IMG/VR virus record: IMGVR_UViG_3300027963_000016
Location: 1 to 35,243 of that record
Origin: a virus
Length of the DNA: 35,243 nt
Direction: 5' to 3' (one strand)
A program made the translations under genes and the position numbers. Within the stretch, counting starts at the first letter, position 1. The number at the start of each line of letters is the position of its first letter. The notes beneath the pieces were generated by a model. That model saw nothing but the letters and a program-made list of their open reading frames with translations, was not told the origin of the DNA and searched no databases. Below are positions 7,239-14,710 of the stretch, piece after piece.

Positions 7239-7708
7239 TCGCCTATACTGAAGAACAGAAGGCGCGAAAGCGGGCGTTTATGGCCGCATATCGAAAAGCC
7301 AATCCTGAAAAGGTAAAGGCACGGAAGGCCGCATATCGGAAAGCCAACGCTCAAAAGGTTAAGGCGCAGAGTGCCGCATGGTATAAAGCCAACCTTGAAA
7401 AAGAGAGGGCGCGCAGGGCTGCATATCGAAAAGCCAACCTTGAAAAAGAGAGGGCGCGGAAGGCCGCATATCGAAAAGCCAACCCTGAAAAGGAGAGGGC
7501 GCGGAAGGCCGCATATCGGAAAGCTAACCCTGAAAAGGAAAGGGCGCAGAATGCCGCATGGAAAAAAGCCAACCCTAAAAAGGTTAAGGCGTCGAGTCGC
7601 CGAGCCCGTCAGCACGCCCACCTCTGCGAGCTACAAACCACAATCGCGGCCATCCAAAAGGTCGCTGCTACCGCACAGAAACAAATCTCAGCCCAAATCC
7701 AAAAATGA
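7235..7708 (+). CDS. Lysine/arginine-rich tandem-repeat protein
   Basis: A 157-residue protein starting with GTG inside the ATPase stop. Residues about 16-120 are a 15-residue unit repeated about seven times, consensus AAYRKANPEKERARK; the remainder is a helical C-terminus (ELQTTIAAIQKVAATAQK). The repeats are highly basic and predicted to form long helices able to bind nucleic acid. Similar ANPEK repeats are known as extensions of phage HNH or Vsr-like endonucleases, but no nuclease motif is present here, so the repeat stands alone. It could be a nucleoid-type DNA binder or the remnant of an endonuclease gene. Confidence 0.75.
   Translation: MIAYTEEQKARKRAFMAAYRKANPEKVKARKAAYRKANAQKVKAQSAAWYKANLEKERARRAAYRKANLEKERARKAAYRKANPEKERARKAAYRKANPEKERAQNAAWKKANPKKVKASSRRARQHAHLCELQTTIAAIQKVAATAQKQISAQIQK
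7283..7591 (+). repeat. 45-bp tandem repeat within the basic repeat protein
   Basis: Six full copies with an exact 45-bp period start at 7283, 7328, 7373, 7418, 7463 and 7508, and a partial seventh starts at 7553. Each begins GCCGCATATCGAAAAGCC or a close variant. The third and seventh copies diverge most (GCCGCATGG). The reading frame is preserved throughout, so copy number can change without breaking the gene. Confidence 0.9.
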
Positions 7709-8277
7709 AAACACAAATCGAAATACACAACGCCCTCCCCGACAGCGTGGAGAGCTTCCTTACGCTGCTACAAGGCAGCGCCAACACGCTGCTCCAAGCC
7801 GCTCAAATGCTCGTTCGCCTCAAGGAGAACGACCCGACCATCATCGACCAGGTGGTGAGTGCAGGCGCATCACCGCGCCTTGTCGGTGATCTGCTACGCG
7901 TCGGCGAAGGCAGTCTCAACCCGAGCCTCCTCTTCGACAACTCAGCCGCCGCCAAGAAGGTCAAGCAGTTGCCCGTCTCCGCTCAGGCCGAGATCATCAA
8001 GCGCGGTGCGGTGGAGGTGGTGATGGGCGGTAGCGAGGCCGACACCATCATGGTGCCGCTCCACGCAATGAGCCCGGAGCAAGTGAAGCAGGCGCTCGGG
8101 CCGACTGGGCAGCAAAGCCGCGCCGACCAGCTTGCCTACATCCGCCGCAACTCCCGCCCCGCCGGACCCGACATTGACCAGCCTGCCTATCTGGCGCGCA
8201 AGGATCGTCTGATCATCAACCGCCCGTGCGAGCTCAGTCGCTTGCAGGTCATTCGCTTGCTGGAGGAGATGTCATGA
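7705..8277 (+). CDS. Hypothetical early protein
   Basis: A 190-residue protein with no recognised domain. The N-terminal 60 residues are helical (SFLTLLQGSANTLLQAAQMLVRL), followed by a possible helix-turn-helix-like stretch around ASPRLVGDLLRVGEGSL. The middle (QLPVSAQAEIIKRGAVEVVM) resembles segments of proteins that act as DNA-binding accessory factors, but this is not specific. A YIRRNSRPAGPD segment precedes a short C-terminal domain. It overlaps both neighbours by ATGA and sits inside the recombination gene block. Confidence 0.7.
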   Translation: MKTQIEIHNALPDSVESFLTLLQGSANTLLQAAQMLVRLKENDPTIIDQVVSAGASPRLVGDLLRVGEGSLNPSLLFDNSAAAKKVKQLPVSAQAEIIKRGAVEVVMGGSEADTIMVPLHAMSPEQVKQALGPTGQQSRADQLAYIRRNSRPAGPDIDQPAYLARKDRLIINRPCELSRLQVIRLLEEMS

Positions 8278-8513
8278 GCGCGCTTAACGGTGGGCCTGCG
8301 TTCCCTTTTCGCGAAGAGGACGGAGCGGGTGGATACGACCAGCACGTGGGCATGAGCCTGCGCGACTGGTTTGCGGGTCAGGCGTTGCTTGGCATCATGG
8401 CCAACTATACCACAGCCAAGTTTGGCGCAACTGACGCTGACGTTGCCCGTGGAGCCTACGATTACGCCGACGCCATGCTTGCCGTCCGAGCCAAAACGGA
8501 GGGCAAGAAATGA
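8274..8513 (+). CDS. Small conserved phage protein (NGGPAFP / GMSLRDWFA family)
   Basis: A 79-residue protein; I use the ATG at 8274, which overlaps the previous stop as ATGA and has GGAGGA just upstream, in place of an in-frame ATG at 8226. It has the hallmark pieces of a small protein found in many tailed phages: NGGPAFPF at residues 5-12, GMSLRDWFAGQAL, then an Ala/Tyr/Asp-rich helix ARGAYDYADAMLAVR. No function is established for this family. It regularly lies near recombination and replication genes, as here. Confidence 0.75.
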   Translation: MSALNGGPAFPFREEDGAGGYDQHVGMSLRDWFAGQALLGIMANYTTAKFGATDADVARGAYDYADAMLAVRAKTEGKK

Positions 8514-9220
8514 GCGCCCCCATTACCCTCACGGGCATCGGCGACGCTCAGATCGAGATCGCCATCAGCTCCCACGCGCTGCGCTCCGAGGCGCTGACTC
8601 GCGCTCAGGCTGTCCTCTCGGTTGGTGATGCGATGGATGCCGCTGAGGCATCCGACGCCCTACGCCTCCTCACCCAGCTTTCCAAGCAGGTTGAGGCGGC
8701 GAGAGTCGAGGTCGGCAAGCCGGTGCTGGAACTCACCCGAAAAATCAACGCCACCGCCAAGGATTTTATTGGCGAGGTGCTGGAGGAGAAGACCCGATTA
8801 GAGGGCATCCTCGGCACGTTCCAAGCTGCAGAGCAACGCAAGGCCGACGCCGCCCGCCGCTTGGCGCAGGACGAGGCAAACCGCTTCGCCGCTGATGCCG
8901 CCCGAGCCCAGCACGCAGTTGAGCGGGCGATCAGCGCAACCGAGATTGAGCGCAGCCAGCAAGCCGCAGCCGAACTTGAGGTGAAGGCCATCGAGGCCCG
9001 CGTGGCGGTTGCTGCCATCGCTGCAATCAAGCCCGAGGGCGTCGCGCTCCGGCAGTCATGGAAGTTCGAGGTCGTGGACATTAATGCGCTCTTCAAGGCG
9101 CGCCCCGACCTTTGCGTCATCGAGCCTAACAACGCGGGTATCCGCGCCCAGATCCCACACAACCAATCTCTGCCAGGTCTCCGCATCTGGCAGGAAGCCA
9201 AAGCTAGCGTCCGTAACTAA
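8510..9220 (+). CDS. Coiled-coil phage protein of recombination block
   Basis: A 236-residue protein. Residues about 30-165 are an almost unbroken Ala/Glu/Arg-rich coiled coil (ALRLLTQLSKQVEAARVEVG, TRLEGILGTFQAAEQRK). The C-terminal 55 residues form a compact domain with SWKFEVVDINALFKARPDL and PGLRIWQEAKASVR, a pattern I associate with phage proteins found next to Sak4/SSB genes, of unknown function. It may be a structural or loading partner of the recombination proteins. ATGA overlap at 8510; a 24-bp gap follows. Confidence 0.7.
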   Translation: MSAPITLTGIGDAQIEIAISSHALRSEALTRAQAVLSVGDAMDAAEASDALRLLTQLSKQVEAARVEVGKPVLELTRKINATAKDFIGEVLEEKTRLEGILGTFQAAEQRKADAARRLAQDEANRFAADAARAQHAVERAISATEIERSQQAAAELEVKAIEARVAVAAIAAIKPEGVALRQSWKFEVVDINALFKARPDLCVIEPNNAGIRAQIPHNQSLPGLRIWQEAKASVRN

Positions 9221-9244
9221 TTCAACGCCCAACCCAACACTACC

Positions 9245-9730
9245 ATGTCACAACATCCAACTGGCCGTTTTACGGCCCTTGTCCAGAAAGCCGAAGTCGG
9301 CGAATCCACGAAGAAGGGAACGCCTGGCGTATTCTTCTCGTTCAAAACCAGCGAGGGCGAAATCGACGGCACGCTCTGGCTCTCCGAAAAACCCTACGAG
9401 CGCAGTCTTAACACGCTCCGCGAGTGCTTCGGCTTCAACGACGACTTTGCTACCTTGGCCGCTCAGGCCGAGGGCCGCGAGGTTTCTATCACGGTCGAGA
9501 CCGAGACCGACGAGAAAGGAAAAGACTGGTCGCGGGTCAAATGGATCAACGCGATCCGCTCAGCCGCAGCCAAGCCTGCAGCCAAGCCTGTCGCCGGCGG
9601 AATGCTGGCACGCCTTTCTGCTCAGGCAAAGGCGATTGCCAAGCCCGCCGGGATGCCGGCGCCGCAGCCCGCAAAGCCCAAGCCCGCGCCCGCTCCGGCA
9701 GCAATCAACGACGGCGACGTGCCATTCTGA
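9245..9730 (+). CDS. SSB-like single-stranded DNA-binding protein (DUF669-like)
   Basis: A 161-residue protein. The first 105 residues look like a beta-barrel (alternating FTALVQKAEVGEST, GVFFSFKTSEGEIDGTLWLS, VSITVETETDEKG). A Pro/Ala-rich flexible linker follows, and the protein ends in the acidic tip DGDVPF (residues 156-161), the hallmark of SSB proteins that recruits partners. The barrel resembles phage DUF669-type proteins. It lies in the same block as the Sak4-like ATPase, a known partner type. The start lacks a Shine-Dalgarno (CCCAACACTACC-ATG). Confidence 0.8.
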   Translation: MSQHPTGRFTALVQKAEVGESTKKGTPGVFFSFKTSEGEIDGTLWLSEKPYERSLNTLRECFGFNDDFATLAAQAEGREVSITVETETDEKGKDWSRVKWINAIRSAAAKPAAKPVAGGMLARLSAQAKAIAKPAGMPAPQPAKPKPAPAPAAINDGDVPF

Positions 9731-9903
9731 TGACCACCAAACCCAAAACCACCCGCCGCCTTACGAGCGGGCTCAAGGCACCGAAGCGCGTCACCGAGGC
9801 GAGCCTCTCCCGCGAGATCGCCGAAGGCGCAAAGTTCTTCTGGTCGTCCCGTGGCGGCAACCCAAACGCCGCCTTCTGCCGTCCTCGATTTAACTCCAAA
9901 TGA
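9730..9903 (+). CDS. Small basic hypothetical protein
   Basis: A 57-residue protein that starts on the last base of the SSB-like stop (TGATG at 9728-9732) and ends with ATGA overlap at 9900. The basic N-terminus (TTKPKTTRRLTSGLKAPKR) precedes SLSREIAEGAKFFW. No family recognised. It is separated from longer in-frame starts, which would lie inside the SSB-like gene. Possibly an accessory DNA-binding protein. Confidence 0.6.
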   Translation: MTTKPKTTRRLTSGLKAPKRVTEASLSREIAEGAKFFWSSRGGNPNAAFCRPRFNSK

Positions 9904-10088
9904 AATCCTCCCTCGCTCATAAGTTCAACCGCGCCGAAGCCCTTGGGTGGTCGCGCTCCATGCCCTCGTGGCTGGGGCCGTGTGCCTGGCTAAAGAAGTC
10001 CAAGAAGGAGCGCCGCGAGATGCTCGGCAACCTTCGGCGGATGCGCGCCAACAATGCGTGGGTGCCGGTGGTGGAGGGAGGCGCGTGA
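9900..10088 (+). CDS. Small basic hypothetical protein
   Basis: A 62-residue protein with many Lys/Arg and Trp residues (WSRSMPSWLGPCAWLKKSKKERREMLG). It overlaps its neighbours by ATGA (9900) and GTGA (10085), so it belongs to the same operon. The tryptophan-rich head and charged helix could make a protein-protein adaptor, for example to the helicase that follows, but this is only inferred from position. Confidence 0.6.
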   Translation: MKSSLAHKFNRAEALGWSRSMPSWLGPCAWLKKSKKERREMLGNLRRMRANNAWVPVVEGGA

Positions 10089-11215
10089 ACCTCCGCCCCT
10101 ACCAGTCCCGAGCCGTGGATTTCCTGCAATCCCGCATCGGCATCGGTGCTCGTGGCCTTGTCGTCTGCCCGGCGGGCGGAGGCAAGACCATCATCGGAGC
10201 TGCCGCGCTGGCCCTCGTGGCCCAGCCTTGGGACCGCATCGGCTGGGCCTGCAATACCCGCGAGCAAGTGGAGCAGGGGCAGGCCGCGCTGAAGGCCGCG
10301 GGCGTGAAGTCGGCGTGGGTCAAATGCGTTGCGGGCATTACCCGCGAGGACACCGCCGGCCTCGACTTTCTGGTGGTGGACGAGGTGCATCATCTGCCCA
10401 GCGCGAGCTGGTCGCTGATCGCCGACGCTTGCCCCGGCACCATCTGGGGGCTGACTGCCACGCCCAAATCACCAGATCCAGAGCGCAACTTTTGGTTCGC
10501 CCGCTTCTGGGGCGAGGGCAACACGATCACCATCCTTCGGGCCGAGGTGCTGGAAGGCGGGCACCTGGCGCATGGTCGAGTCGTAATCCTCGACATCGAC
10601 CAGCAGGGCGAGTTCGACTTGATGATTGAGAGCGCGGCCCAGCTTGAGTCGCTCAAGATGGCGCGCCGGTTCCCGATGCTGGACAAGCAGGAGATCTACC
10701 GGCGCGCCCAGTGGCGCACCACCCTTGACCTCTTGATCGAGAACCCCGCCCGCAATGCTGCGGTTGTTGAGACTGCGCTGATGGAGATCGGGCGCGGGCA
10801 GTCGGTGCTCGTGCTCGTGGCCGAGATTGAGCAGGGCGAGCGGTTCGCTGCGCTCATCCCTGATTCCATCGTGGCTCATTCCAAGATGGGTGCGAAGAAA
10901 CGGAAGGCTGCGATTGATGCGTTCCGCGACGGCACGCTCCGGTGCCTGATCGCCACCAGTCTGGCCGACGAGGGTCTCGACGTTCCCCGCGCCTCGGTGC
11001 TGATCCTTGCGACCGCTGGGAGATCCGGCGCGAAGCTGGAGCAGCGCACCGGGCGCGTGATGCGTCCGCATGAGGGCAAGGGTGTCGGGCTGGTTTATGA
11101 TTTTGCGGACGCGGGGGCCAGCATGGCTCGGTCGCAGGGCTTGGCCCGCCGGCGGGTTTACAAGCAGCTTGGCTACGCAATCGAAACTTCCGCGCTCTGC
11201 GCCGCCGCCGCATGA
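10085..11215 (+). CDS. SF2 DEAD/DEAH-type helicase
   Basis: A 376-residue protein when started at GTG 10085, which overlaps the previous stop and begins directly at the conserved LRPYQSRAV helicase Q-motif region; a longer in-frame GTG start at 9947 would run through the preceding gene. Motifs: I PAGGGKT (29-35), II DEVH (99-102), III TATP (124-127), VI QRTGRVMR (320-327). The order and size match compact phage SF2 helicases related to UvsW/DEAD helicases, which unwind or remodel DNA at replication and recombination forks. No extra domain is fused. Downstream gene overlaps by ATGA. Confidence 0.9.
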   Translation: MNLRPYQSRAVDFLQSRIGIGARGLVVCPAGGGKTIIGAAALALVAQPWDRIGWACNTREQVEQGQAALKAAGVKSAWVKCVAGITREDTAGLDFLVVDEVHHLPSASWSLIADACPGTIWGLTATPKSPDPERNFWFARFWGEGNTITILRAEVLEGGHLAHGRVVILDIDQQGEFDLMIESAAQLESLKMARRFPMLDKQEIYRRAQWRTTLDLLIENPARNAAVVETALMEIGRGQSVLVLVAEIEQGERFAALIPDSIVAHSKMGAKKRKAAIDAFRDGTLRCLIATSLADEGLDVPRASVLILATAGRSGAKLEQRTGRVMRPHEGKGVGLVYDFADAGASMARSQGLARRRVYKQLGYAIETSALCAAAA

Positions 11216-11508
11216 TTCCTAAAATAGGCAGACCCTTCTCGGCGCTCACCCCCGCCATCATCGAGCGCGAGCGCCTGCGCATGTCGAAGGCCAAGCCCGG
11301 TGCCTACGTCATCACCCGCCGCGCCAAGGAGCTTGGCGTGAAGAGCTCAACTCTCAGCTACCACCTCCGCAACGGCTACGAAGCCAGGTGCGGAGTAATA
11401 ACCTGGCGAAAGCGCACGGCGCTCGCCCTCCGCACCGCCAACAAAGGCAACAACACTCTCGCCGCCAAGATGCTGCGCGAGGCCGCAGACATCCTTGATT
11501 CTCAATGA
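11212..11508 (+). CDS. Small HTH-like DNA-binding protein
   Basis: A 98-residue basic protein. ITRRAKELGVKSSTLSYHLR reads as a helix-turn-helix, with the LGVKSS turn and a basic recognition helix, followed by WRKRTALALRTA and a C-terminal helix TLAAKMLREAADILD. ATGA overlaps at both ends place it in the helicase-nuclease operon. It may be a regulator or a DNA-targeting subunit for the nuclease that follows; function is inferred. Confidence 0.65.
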   Translation: MIPKIGRPFSALTPAIIERERLRMSKAKPGAYVITRRAKELGVKSSTLSYHLRNGYEARCGVITWRKRTALALRTANKGNNTLAAKMLREAADILDSQ

Positions 11509-11816
11509 AAACCTCTCCCCAAATCTTTATGCAATTTTGCACACTCATGGGCCTTCCGGCCCCGGTGGCTGAGTTGCAGTTCGAGCCGCTGCGCCGCTGG
11601 CGCTTCGACTACTCGTGGCCCGAAGCCAAGATCGCGCTCGAAGTCGAAGGCGGCATCTGGTCGGGCGGTCGCCACACCCGCGGCAAGGGCTTTGTTGGCG
11701 ACATGGCAAAATACAACCACGCCGCCCGCCTTGGGTGGCGGGTGCTGCGGGTGCAACCCAAAGATCTCATGACGCTGGCGACGGTGCAACTGGTGAAGGA
11801 GGCAGGCAGCGCATGA
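11505..11816 (+). CDS. Vsr/DUF559-like PD-(D/E)xK endonuclease
   Basis: A 103-residue protein with a compact nuclease pattern: RFDYSW (acidic residue at 43), KIALEVEGGIW (ExE core), then GGRHTRGKGFVGDMAKYN and the terminal LGWRVLRV strand. This is the layout of Vsr and DUF559 nucleases and other small PD-(D/E)xK enzymes. In phages such proteins act as nicking or Holliday-junction enzymes. It is placed directly before a C5 cytosine methyltransferase, which recalls the dcm-vsr pairing. Cleavage specificity cannot be predicted. Confidence 0.75.
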   Translation: MKTSPQIFMQFCTLMGLPAPVAELQFEPLRRWRFDYSWPEAKIALEVEGGIWSGGRHTRGKGFVGDMAKYNHAARLGWRVLRVQPKDLMTLATVQLVKEAGSA

Positions 11817-13069
11817 GCTTTCATATTGCAGACCTTTTCTGTGGGGCCGGTGGCACTTCGACTGGAGCGATTGAAGCAGTAACAATGCTTGGCCACACGC
11901 CGCGCCTGACTGCCGTGAATCACTGGCCGGTGGCGATTGCCACCCACACGCTCAACCACCCCGCGCATCGCCATTTTTGTGCAACCATCGACCAGCTCAA
12001 TCCGCGTGAACTGTTCCGCGATGGCGAGCTTGATCTTCTTTGGGCATCGCCAGAGTGCACCCATCATTCGACGGCGCGTGGCGGCAAGCCCATCAATGAC
12101 CAGTCGCGGGCCTCGGCATGGTGTGTTGCGCGTTGGGCTGAAGCTCTTCTTCCATCAACCATCATGGTGGAAAACGTCCCTGAGTTCGCTACATGGGGGC
12201 CGATTGGAAGCAATGGTCGGCCACTAGCCAGCCGCAAGGGCGAGACCTTTCAGGCCTGGCTGCGCTGCCTTGAGTCGCTGGGCTACACCGTTGAGCATCG
12301 GACGTTCTGCGCGGCTGACTACGGCGACCCCACCACTCGCACCCGTCTCTTTGTGCAAGCTCAGCGTGGACGCAGGCGCATTGTCTGGCCTGATGCCACC
12401 CACGCCGAGATAACCGGCGGCGATTTGTTCGCCTGCAAGCGTAGGCCTTGGGTATCAGCGGCGGAGATCATTGATTGGTCGCTTCCGCTGCCTTCAATCT
12501 TCGACCGCAAGAAGCCTTTGGCAGACAATACCCTTGCCCGCATCTTCAAGGGATTAAAGGCCCACGGCGGGGCAACGATCATTGCGATGGAGCATGGAGG
12601 TCGGAGCCTATCAACCGCCCGACCGCTCCCGACCGTCACGACTGCAAAGGGTGGGGCGTTTGGGGTTGCCTACATCCTTCCCCAGCAATCTTGCGGTAAA
12701 CTCAGGCCCGTCACGAAGCCGATGCCAACCGTCGCGACTGCCGGCGCGCTTGCCCTGATAGTGGAATACTACGGCAACGGTGTGGCTCGGCCCGTTACGG
12801 AGCCGCTTCCCACGGTCACCTGCCGCGACCGCTTTGCGCTCATTCGTCAGCAGGGCGGCGACATTGGCTTTCGGATGCTTCGCTGGAACGAGTTGGCGGC
12901 GGCTCAAGGATTTAGAAGCGACTACCAGTTTACCGGAAACGTGCAGGACAAAACTAAGCAGATCGGCAACGCCGTGCCTCGCAATTTAGCGCGAGCTTTG
13001 GTGCTCGCCGCCATCGGCCAAGTGACCGACGTGGCTGGAATTATCGAACCAACTTTGAAAGCAGTTTAA
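11813..13069 (+). CDS. DNA (cytosine-5) methyltransferase, orphan
   Basis: A 418-residue enzyme from ATG 11813 (ATGA overlap; GGAGG just upstream). Motif I DLFCGAGGTS (7-16) binds SAM; the catalytic loop is SPEC (79-82) with Cys82, where most relatives have PPC; motif VI is ENV (120-122); motif VIII is TRTRLFVQA; motif X is GNAVPRNLA near the end. Between motifs VIII and X, three related segments (RPLPTVTTA, KPMPTVATA, EPLPTVTCR) form the target-recognition region. No cognate restriction enzyme is seen beyond the small nuclease upstream, so it probably protects phage DNA from host restriction. Confidence 0.92.
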   Translation: MSFHIADLFCGAGGTSTGAIEAVTMLGHTPRLTAVNHWPVAIATHTLNHPAHRHFCATIDQLNPRELFRDGELDLLWASPECTHHSTARGGKPINDQSRASAWCVARWAEALLPSTIMVENVPEFATWGPIGSNGRPLASRKGETFQAWLRCLESLGYTVEHRTFCAADYGDPTTRTRLFVQAQRGRRRIVWPDATHAEITGGDLFACKRRPWVSAAEIIDWSLPLPSIFDRKKPLADNTLARIFKGLKAHGGATIIAMEHGGRSLSTARPLPTVTTAKGGAFGVAYILPQQSCGKLRPVTKPMPTVATAGALALIVEYYGNGVARPVTEPLPTVTCRDRFALIRQQGGDIGFRMLRWNELAAAQGFRSDYQFTGNVQDKTKQIGNAVPRNLARALVLAAIGQVTDVAGIIEPTLKAV

Positions 13070-13072
13070 CAA

Positions 13073-14503
13073 ATGATAAAACCTCAATCAGCACTCGGTC
13101 GCACGCCGCCGCACTCGGTCGAGGCGGAAGAGCATCTGCTTTCCGCCTGTTTGCTCGACGGCACCGACATCATCTCGCGTTGCCTGACCAACGAGATCAC
13201 CGCCGCATCTTTCTACATCCCTGCCAACCGCATTATCTTTGAGCAGGTGCTTGAGCTCTACAACGCTGGCACGCCAGTCGATACATCCATTCTGGCCGAG
13301 GAACTTCACAGCGCCAAAAAGCTGGAAGAGATCGGCGGCATCCCTTATCTGCTTCGCGTCTCAAGCAAGATGCCAACCACGGGTCGAGCCTCCTACTTCA
13401 TCGAGAAGATCCGCGAGCTCTCGGTGCTGCGCGACATCATCTCAGCCGGGACTGCCGCGGTGGAGAACTGCTACACCTACTCTGGCCCCGATGACCTCGC
13501 TGGCATCCTCAGCAAGCTCAAGGAGCCTCAGGACAAGGCCGAGATCGGGCTGGGCGGGTGGAAGCCGGTCACCGCCGCTAAGGCCGCGCTGACGCCCACG
13601 CCAGCCCCGCCTGAGCTGATCAGTGGGATGCTTTATGCCGGCGGCACCCTCATGATGAGCGGGGCAAGCAAGAGCATGAAGACTTACACGATGATCCACG
13701 CCGGCCTGGCGGTGGCGTCGGGCAGCGAGTGGATGGGCAAGAAGACCACCCAACGCCCCGTCATCTACCTCAACCTCGAACTCCAACCGTTCGCAATGGA
13801 AAAGCGGGTGCGCGAGATCGCGTCGGCGATGCGGATAGATTGCCCTGCCGCTTTTCACATCGTGAACCTACGCGGCACTCTCGTGAACATCGGCGTGGTC
13901 GAGGCCCAGCTCCACCGCCTCCTGACCCGCCTCGACCCCGGCTTGGTCATCATCGACCCTCACTACAAGATCAGCGCCGCCTCGGGCGTGGACGAGAACA
14001 GCAACGACGCCCAAGGGCTCCTTCTCTACCGGCTTGAGAACACCATCTGCAAACGCGGCGCGGCCCTGATGATCGCTCACCACTTCAGCAAGGGCGACAA
14101 GTCCCAGACCAAGGCGATGGACCGCGCCGCCGGCGGCGGTGCGCTGGCCCGCTGGCCGGATGTCATCATGACGCTCACCGAACACGAGGACGAGGGCTGC
14201 TGCGTGGCTGAGTTTTCCTTGCGCAACTTCGCCCCGATCCCGGCGTTCGTGTTGCGTTGGGAATATCCGGTTTGGCATCTGGCAGAGGGTGCCGATGCTA
14301 GCAAACTCAAGAAGGCGGGTCGGCCTGCAAAGAACCCAGCAGAGTCCTTGTTGCCCCTCATCCCTCACAACGGAATTACGCGGGGTGAACTGCTCAAGCT
14401 AGTTCAGGACAAGTGGTCGCAACCCTCGCTTTACAAAGCAGTCAAAAAGCTCATCGACGACAAAAAGGTGCGGGAGATGAGCCACCAAATCTACGTCGTT
14501 TGA
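13073..14503 (+). CDS. Replicative helicase/ATPase with DnaB-type N-terminal domain and RepA-like core
   Basis: A 476-residue protein. Residues 12-125 match the DnaB N-terminal domain (HSVEAEEHLLSACL, GTPVDTSILAEEL, LEEIGGIPYLL). The ATPase core has Walker A SGASKSMKT (196-204), a RepA-type variant lacking the usual Gly before Lys, and Walker B LVIIDP (291-296). The last 90 residues contain a winged-helix-like domain (GITRGELLKLVQDKWSQPSL). RepA-family ATPases act as hexameric replication helicases. It sits immediately upstream of an AT-rich array of 9-bp repeats, which suggests origin function. Confidence 0.85.
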   Translation: MIKPQSALGRTPPHSVEAEEHLLSACLLDGTDIISRCLTNEITAASFYIPANRIIFEQVLELYNAGTPVDTSILAEELHSAKKLEEIGGIPYLLRVSSKMPTTGRASYFIEKIRELSVLRDIISAGTAAVENCYTYSGPDDLAGILSKLKEPQDKAEIGLGGWKPVTAAKAALTPTPAPPELISGMLYAGGTLMMSGASKSMKTYTMIHAGLAVASGSEWMGKKTTQRPVIYLNLELQPFAMEKRVREIASAMRIDCPAAFHIVNLRGTLVNIGVVEAQLHRLLTRLDPGLVIIDPHYKISAASGVDENSNDAQGLLLYRLENTICKRGAALMIAHHFSKGDKSQTKAMDRAAGGGALARWPDVIMTLTEHEDEGCCVAEFSLRNFAPIPAFVLRWEYPVWHLAEGADASKLKKAGRPAKNPAESLLPLIPHNGITRGELLKLVQDKWSQPSLYKAVKKLIDDKKVREMSHQIYVV

Positions 14504-14533
14504 CCAAAAAACCAATCAACCCAAACCAATCAC

Positions 14534-14675
14534 TTACGTAACTTTTCTCATAATTCTCATAATTCTCATAAGCTATTTTGAGAAGCCCCTTTTTTTTATT
14601 CTCAGAACACTACGTGATTCTGAGAAAGAAAAAAGGGTCAATGGGCGAGCTTTCGAGAACAAATAATATTGAGAA
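14534..14675. other. Iteron-like repeat array, candidate replication origin or operator
   Basis: In a 207-bp AT-rich gap after the RepA-like gene are three perfect tandem copies of TTCTCATAA (14545-14571), another copy TTCTCAGAA (14599-14607), and inverted relatives TTTTGAGAA (14576-14584), TTCTGAGAA (14618-14626), TTTCGAGAA (14651-14659) and TATTGAGAA (14667-14675). The palindrome TTACGTAA lies at 14534-14541. The central copies are the heart of a long near-perfect inverted repeat (14587-14637) with poly-T and poly-A flanks. Iterons beside a replication gene and an HTH gene are typical of an origin; an operator for the HTH protein is the alternative. Confidence 0.7.
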
Positions 14676-14710
14676 ACGTAAGTCGAAAAAGAAACGGAGC
14701 AAAAACCACC

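Noticed and set aside
7283-7591. Evenly spaced repeats resembling a CRISPR array
   Set aside because: The 45-bp units are joined without spacers and encode a continuous basic protein, so this is a coding tandem repeat.
9009-9893. A 294-codon plus-strand frame over the SSB-like gene
   Set aside because: Ser/Arg/Pro-rich translation typical of an out-of-frame reading; the SSB-like gene in the other frame ends in the diagnostic DGDVPF.
14577-14640. Rho-independent terminator in the repeat array
   Set aside because: The long inverted repeat has its T-run on the 5' arm and an A-run on the 3' arm, so neither strand has a stem followed by a U-run. A cruciform or binding site fits better.
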